NCBI GenBank assembly: GCA_913054455.1
Contig: CAJXIL010000006.1
Location: 1-50,846 of the forward strand
Direction: 5' to 3'
Source of the DNA: an uncultured Roseobacter sp.
Lineage (GTDB): Bacteria; Pseudomonadota; Alphaproteobacteria; Rhodobacterales; Rhodobacteraceae
DNA: 50,846 nt
Below, piece after piece: positions 1 through 8,300 of this stretch (position 1 is the stretch's first letter; every line of letters begins with the position of its first letter). The translations under genes and the position numbers were made by a program. The notes under the pieces are model-generated. The model saw only the letters and a program-made list of their open reading frames with translations. It had not been told where the DNA came from and did no database searches.

Positions 1-157
1 GCAGCGAGCCAACGATGCGCGCGCCCTTCAGCGGCTTTTCTTCACCGTATTCCGCACGCAGGGACATCAGGCCCGGCATTTCGGTTTCTGCGATGTCCAA
101 TTCCTTGCGGCCAAATCCGGCTAGCGCAATGTCTTTTACGATATAATCCTCGGCCAT
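1..157 (-). CDS. ahcY: Adenosylhomocysteinase, N-terminal part (runs off the window)
   Basis: S-adenosylhomocysteine hydrolase splits SAH into adenosine and homocysteine and so keeps SAM-dependent methylation running in the cytoplasm. Only the first 52 residues are present. They start at an ATG (complement of 155-157) and read [16 protein letters not shown]..., then a segment ending GARIVGSL. This matches the N-terminus of alphaproteobacterial AhcY, where the KGARIxGSLHM stretch begins the substrate domain. A GGAG-like ribosome site lies about 6 bases upstream. In Rhodobacter ahcY lies near the regA locus, which agrees with the neighbourhood here, although hvrA and hvrB are not present between them. 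I saw no SAH riboswitch in the roughly 275-base leader region. Confidence 0.9.
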   Translation of the reverse strand, partial: MAEDYIVKDIALAGFGRKELDIAETEMPGLMSLRAEYGEEKPLKGARIVGSL

Positions 158-432
158 GGTCGGCTCCATTCTGGTTACGAGTGCAATTTATCGCCGCAGG
201 TAACATCGCAATAGTTTATAAGCAACGAATATGGGGGCATTCCGTGCCCAGAGCACAAATTTACCCGCCAATTTTTGCCTCTGAATGTCAAAATCTTTGG
301 ATTGGGAACCTGGTTCACCGGTAGCAACAGGTCTTTGGCCTCAAAATGCCTAGGGTCATCGCAAAACCTACTTCCCCAGCGAGAAGCAAAACGCTAGGCA
401 GAGCCAATCGACGCACCACCGGATTTTTTTCT

Positions 433-1029
433 ATGCCCGCCAAACCCGCCCGCGCCTGGCAACGTATGCTTTCGGGACGCCGCCTGGATCTGCTGGATCC
501 CACACCAATGGATATCGAAATCAGCGACATCGCCCATGGATTGGCTTTTGTCGCCCGCTGGAACGGCCAAACGCGCGGCGATTTTGCCTATTCAGTGGCA
601 GAGCATTCGCTATTGGTGGAGGAGCTGTTTTCGCGCATGTACCCCAAGGCCCCAGTAAAATGGCAGCTGGCAGCATTGCTACATGACGCCCCTGAATATG
701 TCATCGGCGATATGATCTCTCCGGTAAAAGCTGCGGTGGGGCCAGGCTACAGCGAGCTAGACCAGCGTTTGACTTCGGCCATCCACATCAAATTTGGCCT
801 GCCTGCGCAGCTGCCAAAGACGATCAAAGCCCAGATCAAACGGGCGGATAAGGTCAGTGCCTGGATGGAGGCCGTACAGATCGCCGGCTTTTCTGAGACC
901 GAAGCCAACAAGCTGTTTGGCAAGCCCAAAACCGAAGTGACAGAGGGGCTTGCTATAGATTTGCGCCCACCTCTTCAGGTTCGCCAAGCCTTTGTTGCCC
1001 GCCACAGGGACCTGTTGAACCGAATTTGA
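433..1029 (+). CDS. HD-domain phosphohydrolase (YfbR-like)
   Basis: A 198-residue cytoplasmic HD-superfamily metal-dependent phosphohydrolase resembling YfbR-type 5'-nucleotidases. The metal ligands are visible: H35 in DIAHGLAF, H58 in VAEHSLL, the H84-D85 pair in AALLHDAPEY, and D139 in RADKVSAW. The segment after HD (EYVIGDMISPVK) is typical of the family. I chose the ATG at 433 because the family N-terminus (ARAWQRMLSGRRLDLLDP) begins there. An in-frame ATG at 346 would add 29 basic, unrelated residues. The ribosome site is weak for both. It stands alone between divergent ahcY and the convergent glycosyltransferase. The substrate is not determined; deoxynucleoside monophosphates are the family precedent. 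Confidence 0.8.
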   Translation: MPAKPARAWQRMLSGRRLDLLDPTPMDIEISDIAHGLAFVARWNGQTRGDFAYSVAEHSLLVEELFSRMYPKAPVKWQLAALLHDAPEYVIGDMISPVKAAVGPGYSELDQRLTSAIHIKFGLPAQLPKTIKAQIKRADKVSAWMEAVQIAGFSETEANKLFGKPKTEVTEGLAIDLRPPLQVRQAFVARHRDLLNRI

Positions 1030-1056
1030 TATCAAGGAAGCAGGATACCCCGCAGC

Positions 1057-2208
1057 TCAGGAGGGCTTTTCGCGCTTTCCCTTGGGCTTGGCTTCGACAA
1101 AACCGCTCTGCCCACCTAGCCCCTTATCTTTCAGGATCTGGTTGCGCTCCTCCTCGGAAAGGATTTGCCACTCGGCAGATTCCGAGATGAACCCAAGTCG
1201 AGACAGGGTTTCGCCGATGATCTGATGATTCAATTCGCCAAAGCTCAATCGATTGGACTTTCCGGATTTTTCAGGAACCCACTCCGCGCGCAGGCCGCCA
1301 ATCACCACCGGATTACATTTGCAGAAACTCTCTACATGCTTTGCCAGCAAGTTATTGGCACCCGAACTGCGACGCAGGATCATCGCAACCTTTTGCTCTG
1401 GTCTTCCCACCATGGCAAAAAGGTGTAGCGCAGACCCGTCAGCGGCAATGACCTGCTTGGCCGCCTTATAGCGGGCGACCTGAACCGTGAGACTGTGTTC
1501 TTGGGGATGAAAAATCTCATAGCCTTCGGCCTCTAGCAGGGTTTCCAGCTGTTCTTCCCCCAGCAGTCCCCCCTTGCCCAGGCCCAGCTTGGAACGTGAG
1601 ATGTAAATCTTTTCCGGGCCGTCTGCCTCAACATGAGTGGCAAATCGGTCATGAACGGTACGACGAAACTTGCGTGTCCCCACGGTGATCTTGCCCAGGC
1701 CAAACCCCTGCCCTGGCACAACCAGTTCCTCAACGCGGGTGGGTCGATCTACCACCTCGATCGGCAGATCCGTTCCAAACAGCGACAGATATTCACGATG
1801 GTAGCCACGGACATCTTTGCCCACCTTCGGACGTTTGGGGATAAAGATAATGCCCCGTATATCCTCTTCAACACTGGGCAGGGCCCAAAGACGCGAAGAG
1901 CTTTCAACTAAGAAATGCCCAAAATGGGCCCATAGAACGCCGCCCCAAAGCCAACGACCCTGCAGGGTTTCCCTGACCTTTCTTGGCCGTTCTGGTTCTA
2001 TGGAAATTGGGCGGAATTTGCGCCAGAGTGCCGCCTCTGGGCAGTAGCTGCCGTCGGAGTAGAGTACCCCTGCCGGCTGCACCAAGGCGCTGATTTTGGG
2101 CGGCACTATGCAGGCATCAGCGAGGGTTAGCATTTCTTCGGACCAGCCCCCCGTGGGCAAAGGCTGGCCTTCCGGGTCAATCTCCGGTCCGCTTGTATTA
2201 TTTGACAT
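1057..2208 (-). CDS. GT61-family glycosyltransferase
   Basis: A 383-residue protein of the glycosyltransferase 61 (DUF563) family. Visible family marks are FGHFLVESSSRLWAL near residue 97, YISRSKLG near 200, and the C-terminal region with EGYEIFHPQEHSL and VIAADGSALHLFAMV, where the acidic and His residues of the family's active site lie. There is no signal peptide or membrane segment, so it is probably cytoplasmic and acts on a polysaccharide or glycan precursor; acceptor and donor are unknown. The start ATG lies 8 bases after the regA stop with AGGGA in front, so it is probably translated with senC-regA. The last 20 residues are rich in Lys and Glu and look disordered. Confidence 0.8.
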   Translation of the reverse strand: MSNNTSGPEIDPEGQPLPTGGWSEEMLTLADACIVPPKISALVQPAGVLYSDGSYCPEAALWRKFRPISIEPERPRKVRETLQGRWLWGGVLWAHFGHFLVESSSRLWALPSVEEDIRGIIFIPKRPKVGKDVRGYHREYLSLFGTDLPIEVVDRPTRVEELVVPGQGFGLGKITVGTRKFRRTVHDRFATHVEADGPEKIYISRSKLGLGKGGLLGEEQLETLLEAEGYEIFHPQEHSLTVQVARYKAAKQVIAADGSALHLFAMVGRPEQKVAMILRRSSGANNLLAKHVESFCKCNPVVIGGLRAEWVPEKSGKSNRLSFGELNHQIIGETLSRLGFISESAEWQILSEEERNQILKDKGLGGQSGFVEAKPKGKREKPS

Positions 2209-2216
2209 CTTGGTCC

Positions 2217-2771
2217 CTACCGAGGGCTGCGCTTTGCCAGAATACGCTGCAGCGTCCGGCGATGCATATTGAGCCGCCTCGCGGTCTCGGAGACATTGCG
2301 ATCACACAGCTCATAGATACGCTGGATGTGTTCCCATCTGACCCGGTCAGCGCTCATCGGATTTTCAGGGGGTGGGGGCAGCTCGTCATCACCGCTGAGC
2401 AGCGCATTCATAATATCAGCGGCATCGGCAGGTTTTGACAGATAATCCGTCGCGCCAATCTTGACCGCTGCGACCGCAGTAGCAATGGCACCATATCCGG
2501 TGAGCACAACAACACGGCTATCTGGACGCTTTTCGCGTAGCACTTCGACCACATCCAGCCCATTGCCATCCTCAAGCCGCAGATCCACTACGGCAAAGGC
2601 CGGTGGCCGTGCTGTCGCAATAGCACTGCCTGCTGCAACCGAACCAGCGGTCTCCACCTCAAAGCCGCGTTTCTCCATAGCTTTGGCCAAGCGTCGCAGA
2701 AAGGGCTCGTCATCATCGACAAGCAAGAGTGACTTATCTGGTCCAATTTCCTGCAGTGCATTCTCGGCCAT
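2217..2771 (-). CDS. regA: Redox response regulator RegA (PrrA/ActR family)
   Basis: Response regulator of the RegB/RegA (PrrB/PrrA, ActS/ActR) system, which controls aerobic versus anaerobic metabolism genes in alphaproteobacteria. The 184-residue protein has a receiver domain (acidic D20-D21, phospho-acceptor D63 in VVDLRLEDG, T91, K113), a four-proline linker (ELPPPPENP), and a C-terminal Fis-type helix-turn-helix (NVSETARRLNMHRRTLQRIL), nearly invariant in RegA proteins. D63 is the same position as in Rhodobacter RegA. The ATG at the complement of 2769-2771 has GGAG about 9 bases upstream; a longer reading frame upstream adds 28 unrelated residues. It lies downstream of senC on the same strand, separated by 95 bases, with regB divergent beyond. 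Confidence 0.95.
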   Translation of the reverse strand: MAENALQEIGPDKSLLLVDDDEPFLRRLAKAMEKRGFEVETAGSVAAGSAIATARPPAFAVVDLRLEDGNGLDVVEVLREKRPDSRVVVLTGYGAIATAVAAVKIGATDYLSKPADAADIMNALLSGDDELPPPPENPMSADRVRWEHIQRIYELCDRNVSETARRLNMHRRTLQRILAKRSPR

Positions 2772-2866
2772 GCCCGGTTCTCCGCCAATTTTGCGCATAT
2801 TTATACGCTTGTTCTTGAATTTGATACTAGCAACCCGGCCCAGAAGGTCAAACAACCCATCCCCTG

Positions 2867-3484
2867 TTACATGTTTTCGACAAAGCAGCTGACCTTGTCA
2901 GCAACCTGTTCGGGGGTTTCGTCGCGACGGAAGAAGTCAACAAATCCGATCTCGGGCAGCACCAGGTAGGCAAATGTGGAGTGATCAACCAAATAGTAGT
3001 CTTCATCGCCCGGTTGGCGTTTGAAATAGGTCTTGTAGGCCCGGCTTGCGGCTTTGACCTGCTCCAGTGATCCGGTCAGGCCAATCATCTTTTCATGCAT
3101 GTTATAGGCAAAATCGCCGACCACTTCGGGGGTGTCTCGTTCTGGATCAATCGAAATAAAGACCGGCGTGGTGCTAATGCCGCGTTCCGCGAGCACATCA
3201 ACAGCCTCCGCGTTGCGCGACACATCCAGCGGGCAGACATCAGGGCAGAAAGTATACCCAAAGTACACTAGGGATGGTTCGGTAAAGACGTCTTTATCAG
3301 TAACAGTCTCACCCTTGCTGTTGATCAGCTCGAACGGGCCGCCAATGGCATCGCCACCGCTGGCGATGGCGCTGCCGCGACACTGCGCAAACTGGTCTGC
3401 ATCGCCACTGCGCGTAAAAAACCAGGTACCGCCTGCCAACGCAGCGACAAAGAGAATAGCGAGAATTGAATAGAGGCGAGCCAT
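2867..3484 (-). CDS. senC: SCO1/SenC (PrrC) copper chaperone-like protein
   Basis: A 205-residue membrane-anchored thioredoxin-fold protein of the SCO family. It helps deliver copper to the CuA site of cytochrome c oxidase and in Rhodobacter (as PrrC) influences signalling by RegB/PrrB. It has an N-terminal membrane anchor (about residues 5-23), then a periplasmic domain with the copper-binding motif FCPDVC (C80 and C84) and the conserved H168 in VDHSTF. All three copper ligands are present. The start is the ATG at the complement of 3482-3484; an upstream extension adds 24 polar residues that would spoil the signal anchor. It is divergent from regB and precedes regA. Confidence 0.93.
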   Translation of the reverse strand: MARLYSILAILFVAALAGGTWFFTRSGDADQFAQCRGSAIASGGDAIGGPFELINSKGETVTDKDVFTEPSLVYFGYTFCPDVCPLDVSRNAEAVDVLAERGISTTPVFISIDPERDTPEVVGDFAYNMHEKMIGLTGSLEQVKAASRAYKTYFKRQPGDEDYYLVDHSTFAYLVLPEIGFVDFFRRDETPEQVADKVSCFVENM

Positions 3485-3625
3485 GTGATCACACTTTATG
3501 TTGAAGGAGGAGAGTTGATCGTTTCCGCCGTCAGACCTATCAAGAAACACAGACAATGCAAGCAGGCCAAAGGGTCACAGATCCGCGAGCCATCTTGAAA
3601 TTTCCCAAGCTCCAGGAGCTTTAGC

Positions 3626-5017
3626 ATGCGCGACACAGAATTTGGCCTCATGCAGGGGGAAGAGCGCAGTCACTGGATTCGCCTGCGCACCCTGATTGTG
3701 TTGCGCTGGGTAGCCATTGCGGGGCAGCTCATCGCCATCACCGTGGCGCAGATGCTCTACAATCTACAATTGGAGCTGGGACTGTGCCTCTTGGCCGTTG
3801 GCGTTTCAGTCATCAGTAATCTACTGGCGATCTTTGTCTTCCCAGAAAACAAGCGACTGTCAGAGTTTGAGAACTTTCTGATGGTGCTTTTCGACCTGCT
3901 ACAACTCGGTTTTCTCCTCTATCTCACGGGGGGGCTGCATAATCCTTTTGCCCTGCTCGTGCTGGCACCAGTGACCATTTCCGCAGCCATGATGGGGTTA
4001 CGATCAACCCTGATCATTGGCGGCACTGCCATCATACTGGTGACATTAATAGCGGAATTCCACATGCCGCTGCGCACGGCACAGGGCTTTGTCCTACGCA
4101 TCCCGGATGTGTTCATCTTTGGCAACTGGACAGCTATTGTGATCGCCATCCTGTTTATTGGCGCCAATTCCTTTCGCATCAGTACTGAAATGCGGCGCAT
4201 GTCCGATGCGGTCTCTGCCACCCAACTGGCCCTGTCGCGGGAACAAAAGCTCACCGACCTTGGGGGCGTGGTGGCCGCCGCTGCCCATGAGCTGGGCACC
4301 CCGCTTGCGACAATCAAACTGGCCAGCGGAGAATTGATCGACGAGTTGGAAGACCAGCCGGAGCTTCGCGAGGACGCAGCGCTTATTCGCGAACAGGCTG
4401 AGCGTTGCCGCCATATCCTGCGGGACATGGGCCGGGCGGGCAAAGACGATCTACATCTGCGTCAGGCCCCTCTTTCAACAGTGATCCACGAGGCGGCTGA
4501 GCCCCATCTCAATCGTGGCAAGGAGATCCAGTTTGATGAGGGCCCACTGGAGCACGGCAGCTTTCAGCATCCAACCATTCTACGCAAACCAGAGATCATT
4601 CACGGGCTGCGCAACCTCGTGCAAAACGCCGTCGATTTCTCCCGCTCAACGGTTTGGATCGACGCCGCCTGGAGTGATGAGCGGATCTGCCTGACCATCG
4701 GCGATGACGGGCGCGGCTTTCCTTCGCATCTTCTGGGTCGGCTTGGCGATCCGTTTATGAAACGGCGTCGCAGCGAAAGTGACCGAAAACAGCGCCCTGA
4801 ATATCAAGGCATGGGCCTGGGATTATTCATCGCCAAAACTCTACTAGAGCGCACTGGCGCCGAGCTTACATTCACCAATGGTGCAACCAAACCGCAGCCA
4901 CATCCGCGCGAACGCAGCGGTGCCATCGTAAAGGTCTCTTGGCCCCGCAGCAAAATTGACGCATTGATAGGGGAGAATGCCGTGCCCAAAGGTGAAAATA
5001 AGTGGATAGAAGTTTAA
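3626..5017 (+). CDS. regB: Redox sensor histidine kinase RegB (PrrB/ActS family)
   Basis: Membrane sensor kinase that phosphorylates RegA in response to the redox state of the quinone pool and cytosol. In the 463-residue protein about six membrane segments fill residues 22-185. The ubiquinone-binding loop GGLHNPF is at 102-108, the H-box is AAAHELGTPL with phospho-acceptor H221, the redox-active cysteine is C261 in ERCRHILRDM, the N-box is NLVQNAVDFS, and the ATP-lid boxes are DDGRGFP and GMGLGLFIA. All key residues of the family are intact, so redox sensing by both routes is expected. It is divergent from senC-regA across a 141-base shared promoter region and is followed by a PAS protein with its own CtrA box. 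Confidence 0.95.
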   Translation: MRDTEFGLMQGEERSHWIRLRTLIVLRWVAIAGQLIAITVAQMLYNLQLELGLCLLAVGVSVISNLLAIFVFPENKRLSEFENFLMVLFDLLQLGFLLYLTGGLHNPFALLVLAPVTISAAMMGLRSTLIIGGTAIILVTLIAEFHMPLRTAQGFVLRIPDVFIFGNWTAIVIAILFIGANSFRISTEMRRMSDAVSATQLALSREQKLTDLGGVVAAAAHELGTPLATIKLASGELIDELEDQPELREDAALIREQAERCRHILRDMGRAGKDDLHLRQAPLSTVIHEAAEPHLNRGKEIQFDEGPLEHGSFQHPTILRKPEIIHGLRNLVQNAVDFSRSTVWIDAAWSDERICLTIGDDGRGFPSHLLGRLGDPFMKRRRSESDRKQRPEYQGMGLGLFIAKTLLERTGAELTFTNGATKPQPHPRERSGAIVKVSWPRSKIDALIGENAVPKGENKWIEV

Positions 5018-5039
5018 CTATTCACTTTTAGGTAAGTAA

Positions 5040-5054
5040 TTAAACTACAGTTAA
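5040..5054 (+). promoter_or_regulatory. CtrA box upstream of the PAS-domain gene
   Basis: The sequence is TTAA, seven bases, TTAA, followed directly by CC. This is an exact match to the full CtrA recognition site TTAA-N7-TTAA of alphaproteobacteria. It ends 52 bases before the PAS gene start and lies after the regB stop, so it is placed to control transcription of the PAS gene. Binding has not been shown; the call rests on the perfect motif in a short intergenic region. Confidence 0.6.
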
Positions 5055-5106
5055 CCATTTTCGATCCATCATAGGGAAAACGAGTACTGACGAGAGGCAG
5101 GACAAA

Positions 5107-6663
5107 ATGCAGAATATCATCTCGATCGAATGGTTGATGCTGGCCACACTTTGCTGCGCCACAGCAGCCGTCGCCGTCTGGTGGCTCTCGCCTGAGCAAC
5201 GTTCCAAAGGCATGGAACAAGATCTATTGGTTGGCGACGGGCGCACCGATGCGGTGTTTCTCTTTGATGACACCAACCTTATTGGCTGGTCATCTGGGGC
5301 GCGCAAGTTCATCGGTGAACACGCAGAGCATTTTAGCTGGAACATGCTGCGGGACCAATTGGCCCGAAATTACCCTGGCCTGCCGCAAAGCCCCGGCTTT
5401 CTCAAAGATGTCGGCCCCCTGGTTCTCTCTGGCACCGCTTCTGCCGAAAGCCGCGAGGCTCATTGCGAATGGATTGACGGTATCACCCGCGTCCAACTGC
5501 GCCGCAGCACCTTGGAGGAGCAGAATAAATCTCTGGACCAAGAGCTCACCACCCTGCGCGCAGCGGTGCACCAGGCCCCCTACCCCGTCTGGCTGCAATC
5601 CGACGAAGGTGCCGTAACCTGGACCAACCTTGCCTATGACGATCTCAGCCACAAACTTCGTGGTCGCGACGCTGAGTTCTCTGAGCCCCTGTTTGATAAT
5701 CTGGATGAGCCAAAATCCAGCGGCAAAGCTGAGCGTATCTCGATCCCCCTGCCAGACAGCACCAAACGTCTGTGGTACAATATCTCAACCACCGAAACCG
5801 AGGCCGGTTGGCTGTGTCATGCAGTGGATGTAAACGCCGTCGTCGATGCCGAGGTCGCTCAGCGTAACTTTGTCCAGACCCTGGCCAAAACCTTTGCTCA
5901 GCTCTCTATCGGTCTGGCAATCTTTGACCGCAACCGTCAGCTGGTCCTGTTCAACCCGGTTTTGATTGACCTGACCGCCCTGCCCGCTGGTTTCCTCAGT
6001 GCGCGACCCACCCTGATGACCTTCTTTGACCGTCTGCGCGATCAGCGCATGATGCCAGAGCCCAAGAACTATTCCAGCTGGCGTCACCAAATCGAAGACC
6101 TGCTCGAGGCCGCTGCCGAAGGTCGCTATCAGGAAACATGGTCGCTGCCATCGGGATCCGTCTATTCCGTGTCGGGACGTCCGCACCCTGATGGTGCCAT
6201 AGCCTTCCTGTTTGAAGACATCACCGCCGAGGTCACCCTGACTCGTCAGTTCCGCTCAGAGTTGGAAATGGGCCAGTCCATCATGGACCAGATGGGTGAA
6301 GCCATTGCGGTATTTGCCAACGACGGCACCATGACCTTCTCGAACGAGACCTATCACGCACTGTGGAAAATGGACCCCGACGCTAGCTTTGCTAAGGTCT
6401 CCATCATGGATGCGGCCCGTATTTGGCAAGACACCTGCAGTGCGACCCCAGCCTGGGGTGAGATCCGCGACTTTGTGGCCGGCAGTGATGGGCGCACGCC
6501 TTGGTGGACCCATGTGCAACTGCGTGACGGTACACCGCTGCTGTGCAAAGTGACCGCAATCCAGAACGGCGCCACTATGGTCAGCTTTCAGACGCCGGAA
6601 CCAGGCCTGCCCCCCATAGAGCAACAAAAATTTGCCATCACAGATCAAGGCGGCTCCGCTTAG
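5107..6663 (+). CDS. Membrane-anchored PAS-domain protein without a kinase domain
   Basis: A 518-residue protein of unknown function. One N-terminal membrane segment (about residues 8-26) anchors it. A short charged helix (STLEEQNKSLDQELTTLRAAV) looks like a coiled coil and precedes PAS-like modules (TYPICAL starts: AVHQAPYPVWLQSDEG, LSIGLAIFDRNRQLVLFN, and MGEAIAVFANDGTMTFSN). No histidine-kinase, GGDEF, EAL or DNA-binding domain follows the PAS repeats, so it may be a degenerate sensor or a scaffold that binds a partner kinase. It lies directly after regB, and a perfect CtrA box precedes it. A long hairpin follows the stop codon. I know such PAS-only proteins from related genomes but not a function for them. 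Confidence 0.75.
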   Translation: MQNIISIEWLMLATLCCATAAVAVWWLSPEQRSKGMEQDLLVGDGRTDAVFLFDDTNLIGWSSGARKFIGEHAEHFSWNMLRDQLARNYPGLPQSPGFLKDVGPLVLSGTASAESREAHCEWIDGITRVQLRRSTLEEQNKSLDQELTTLRAAVHQAPYPVWLQSDEGAVTWTNLAYDDLSHKLRGRDAEFSEPLFDNLDEPKSSGKAERISIPLPDSTKRLWYNISTTETEAGWLCHAVDVNAVVDAEVAQRNFVQTLAKTFAQLSIGLAIFDRNRQLVLFNPVLIDLTALPAGFLSARPTLMTFFDRLRDQRMMPEPKNYSSWRHQIEDLLEAAAEGRYQETWSLPSGSVYSVSGRPHPDGAIAFLFEDITAEVTLTRQFRSELEMGQSIMDQMGEAIAVFANDGTMTFSNETYHALWKMDPDASFAKVSIMDAARIWQDTCSATPAWGEIRDFVAGSDGRTPWWTHVQLRDGTPLLCKVTAIQNGATMVSFQTPEPGLPPIEQQKFAITDQGGSA

Positions 6664-6696
6664 TCCTTAAAGCCTTTTGGCACACTCAAAGACCCA

Positions 6697-6733
6697 GAAG
6701 GGCGCGATCTCCAGATAGGGGATTGCGCCCTTC
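6697..6733 (+). terminator. Long hairpin after the PAS gene, probable terminator or mRNA 3' end
   Basis: A 16-bp stem with a 5-base loop (AGATA). The outer 9 bp (GAAGGGCGC with GCGCCCTTC) pair perfectly and the inner 7 pair with two G-U wobbles. There is no T-run after it, so intrinsic termination is uncertain; it may instead stabilise the 3' end or aid Rho-dependent termination. It separates the PAS gene from tsaE. Confidence 0.5.
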
Positions 6734-6772
6734 GCGCTTGCAGCCAGTGCAGCCCAGAGGCATTGTGCGGCC

Positions 6773-7306
6773 ATGACTAAATCCTGCGATCAAACCTCTT
6801 CTGACTCTCCCCGATCAACCGGCGCAGATAGCTCAGTTTCCTGCCTGCTGCCCTCTGCCGAAGCGACAGCAAAGCTGGCGCGCCAGCTTGCCACGCAGCT
6901 ACATCCTGGCGACTGTCTCTTACTGGAAGGGCCAATCGGAGCCGGCAAAACCCATTTTGCCCGTAGCTTGATCCAATCGCTCATGGTGCAGCCCGAAGAT
7001 GTGCCCTCGCCCACCTTTACCCTGGTTCAGACCTATGATGTCCCCTGCGGAGAACTGTGGCATGCGGATCTCTACCGCCTGTCAGCACTCGAAGAGATCG
7101 AAGAATTGGGCCTGTTTGAGGCCTTTGATGACGCTATCTGCCTGATTGAATGGCCAGACCGTTTGGCGGAGCTGACACCATCGCATGCGCTGCGCCTGGA
7201 GCTTTCGCTCGATCAGACAGAGGAAGACTGCCGTCACCTGACCCTGACCTGGAGCGATGCCAAATGGCAAAACCGCATGAATGAGATAGCAAATGACAAA
7301 CCGTGA
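6773..7306 (+). CDS. tsaE: tRNA N6-threonylcarbamoyladenosine synthesis ATPase TsaE
   Basis: Small P-loop ATPase that works with TsaB and TsaD in threonylcarbamoyl transfer to A37 of ANN-decoding tRNAs. In the 177 residues the Walker A GPIGAGKT is at 53-60, the family motif SPTFTLVQTYD follows, and HADLYRL and LIEWPDRL are typical TsaE segments. The first 25 residues are a polar extension. It starts a cluster in which almost every gene overlaps the next: the amgK start lies 14 bases inside tsaE, which suggests translational coupling. Confidence 0.92.
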   Translation: MTKSCDQTSSDSPRSTGADSSVSCLLPSAEATAKLARQLATQLHPGDCLLLEGPIGAGKTHFARSLIQSLMVQPEDVPSPTFTLVQTYDVPCGELWHADLYRLSALEEIEELGLFEAFDDAICLIEWPDRLAELTPSHALRLELSLDQTEEDCRHLTLTWSDAKWQNRMNEIANDKP

Positions 7307-8300
7307 TGATCAGATTTCAGCGTTCTTGCAGCGAACCGGCCGCGGCAACTGGAGCTCAGCACCCCTAGCCGGCGATGCCTCGGCGCGGCGCTATCAACGT
7401 CTGACCAGCCCGGATGGACGCCATTTGGTCTTGATGGATTCGCCCCCAAGCAACGGTGAAACAATTCGCCCCTTTGTGCGCATCGCCAACTACCTGCGCT
7501 CCCTCGACCTCAGCGCGCCTGCCATCATCGCCGAAGACACGGACAACGGCTTTTTGCTGACCGAAGACCTCGGCGATCAGCGCTTTTATGAGGTGCTCAA
7601 CCAAGATCCTTCCCAGGAAAGTGGGCTGTATGCGCTGGCCACTGATTTCCTGCTCCACCTCCATAAGACCTCAGGATCCGGCGGGATGCCCAGCCTGGAT
7701 ACCCTCGGGCCCCGCGTCATGGCTGAGATGTCCGCCTTGGTTATTGATCGCTATTGCGGCGCCATCAACGGCGCGGTGACCGCCGACCTGCAAAGCAGGT
7801 TTGAAAACCAGTTTGAGGATATTCTGCGCCAGACTATAAAAGGCGACATGGTTTTTGTGCATCGCGATTTCCACGTGCAAAATCTGATGTACCTACCAGA
7901 TCGCACCGGGCTGGCGCAGGTCGGGGTGATAGATTTTCAGGACGCTCGCGTCGGTCACCCCGCCTATGATCTGGTGTCATTGCTCCAGGACGCGCGCCGC
8001 GACGTGCCTGCTGGTATCGAGGCCCGTATGATCGACCGCTATCTGGCGGGCACCCAGCTGGACGCCTCTGGGTTCCGCAGCGCCTATGCAGTAATCGGCG
8101 TGCAGCGAAACCTGCGCATCCTGGGTGTCTTTGCCCGGCTGGCGCAGGATTTTGGCAAGCCCCAGTATCTTGATCTGATCCCAAGGGTCTGGACCCATGT
8201 GGTAAATGGTTTGGAACACCCTGCCCTCGCGCCGCTGGCGGATATGCTGTTAAAGGAGCTGCCTGCCCCTACCCCCGAAAACCTGGCCAAGCTGCGCTAA
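7293..8300 (+). CDS. amgK: Aminoglycoside-phosphotransferase-fold sugar kinase, AmgK-like
   Basis: A 335-residue kinase of the APH fold. In Pseudomonas, AmgK phosphorylates N-acetylmuramate or N-acetylglucosamine at the anomeric carbon in peptidoglycan recycling. The catalytic loop FVHRDFHVQN (D192) and the metal-binding VIDFQDA (D214) are intact, as is the DPAYDL-like HPAYDLVSLLQD segment. Its neighbour downstream is the matching nucleotidyltransferase (MurU-like), which is the main reason for this assignment rather than a generic phosphotransferase. It overlaps tsaE by 14 bases, and murU starts at its last base. Substrate specificity is inferred from family and context. Confidence 0.8.
   Translation: MTNRDDQISAFLQRTGRGNWSSAPLAGDASARRYQRLTSPDGRHLVLMDSPPSNGETIRPFVRIANYLRSLDLSAPAIIAEDTDNGFLLTEDLGDQRFYEVLNQDPSQESGLYALATDFLLHLHKTSGSGGMPSLDTLGPRVMAEMSALVIDRYCGAINGAVTADLQSRFENQFEDILRQTIKGDMVFVHRDFHVQNLMYLPDRTGLAQVGVIDFQDARVGHPAYDLVSLLQDARRDVPAGIEARMIDRYLAGTQLDASGFRSAYAVIGVQRNLRILGVFARLAQDFGKPQYLDLIPRVWTHVVNGLEHPALAPLADMLLKELPAPTPENLAKLR

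Noticed and set aside
158-432. Possible SAH riboswitch in the ahcY leader
   Set aside because: I could not find the conserved SAH-riboswitch core or a convincing pseudoknot. A TTGACA on the minus strand has no -10 at suitable spacing.
3919-4443. Long minus-strand reading frame opposite regB
   Set aside because: It has the Ser/Arg-rich composition of an antisense shadow, no ribosome site and no recognisable family; regB on the plus strand is certain.
2217-5017. RegB/RegA as evidence of photosynthesis
   Set aside because: The system is common in non-photosynthetic alphaproteobacteria and no puf, bch or crt gene is in the window.
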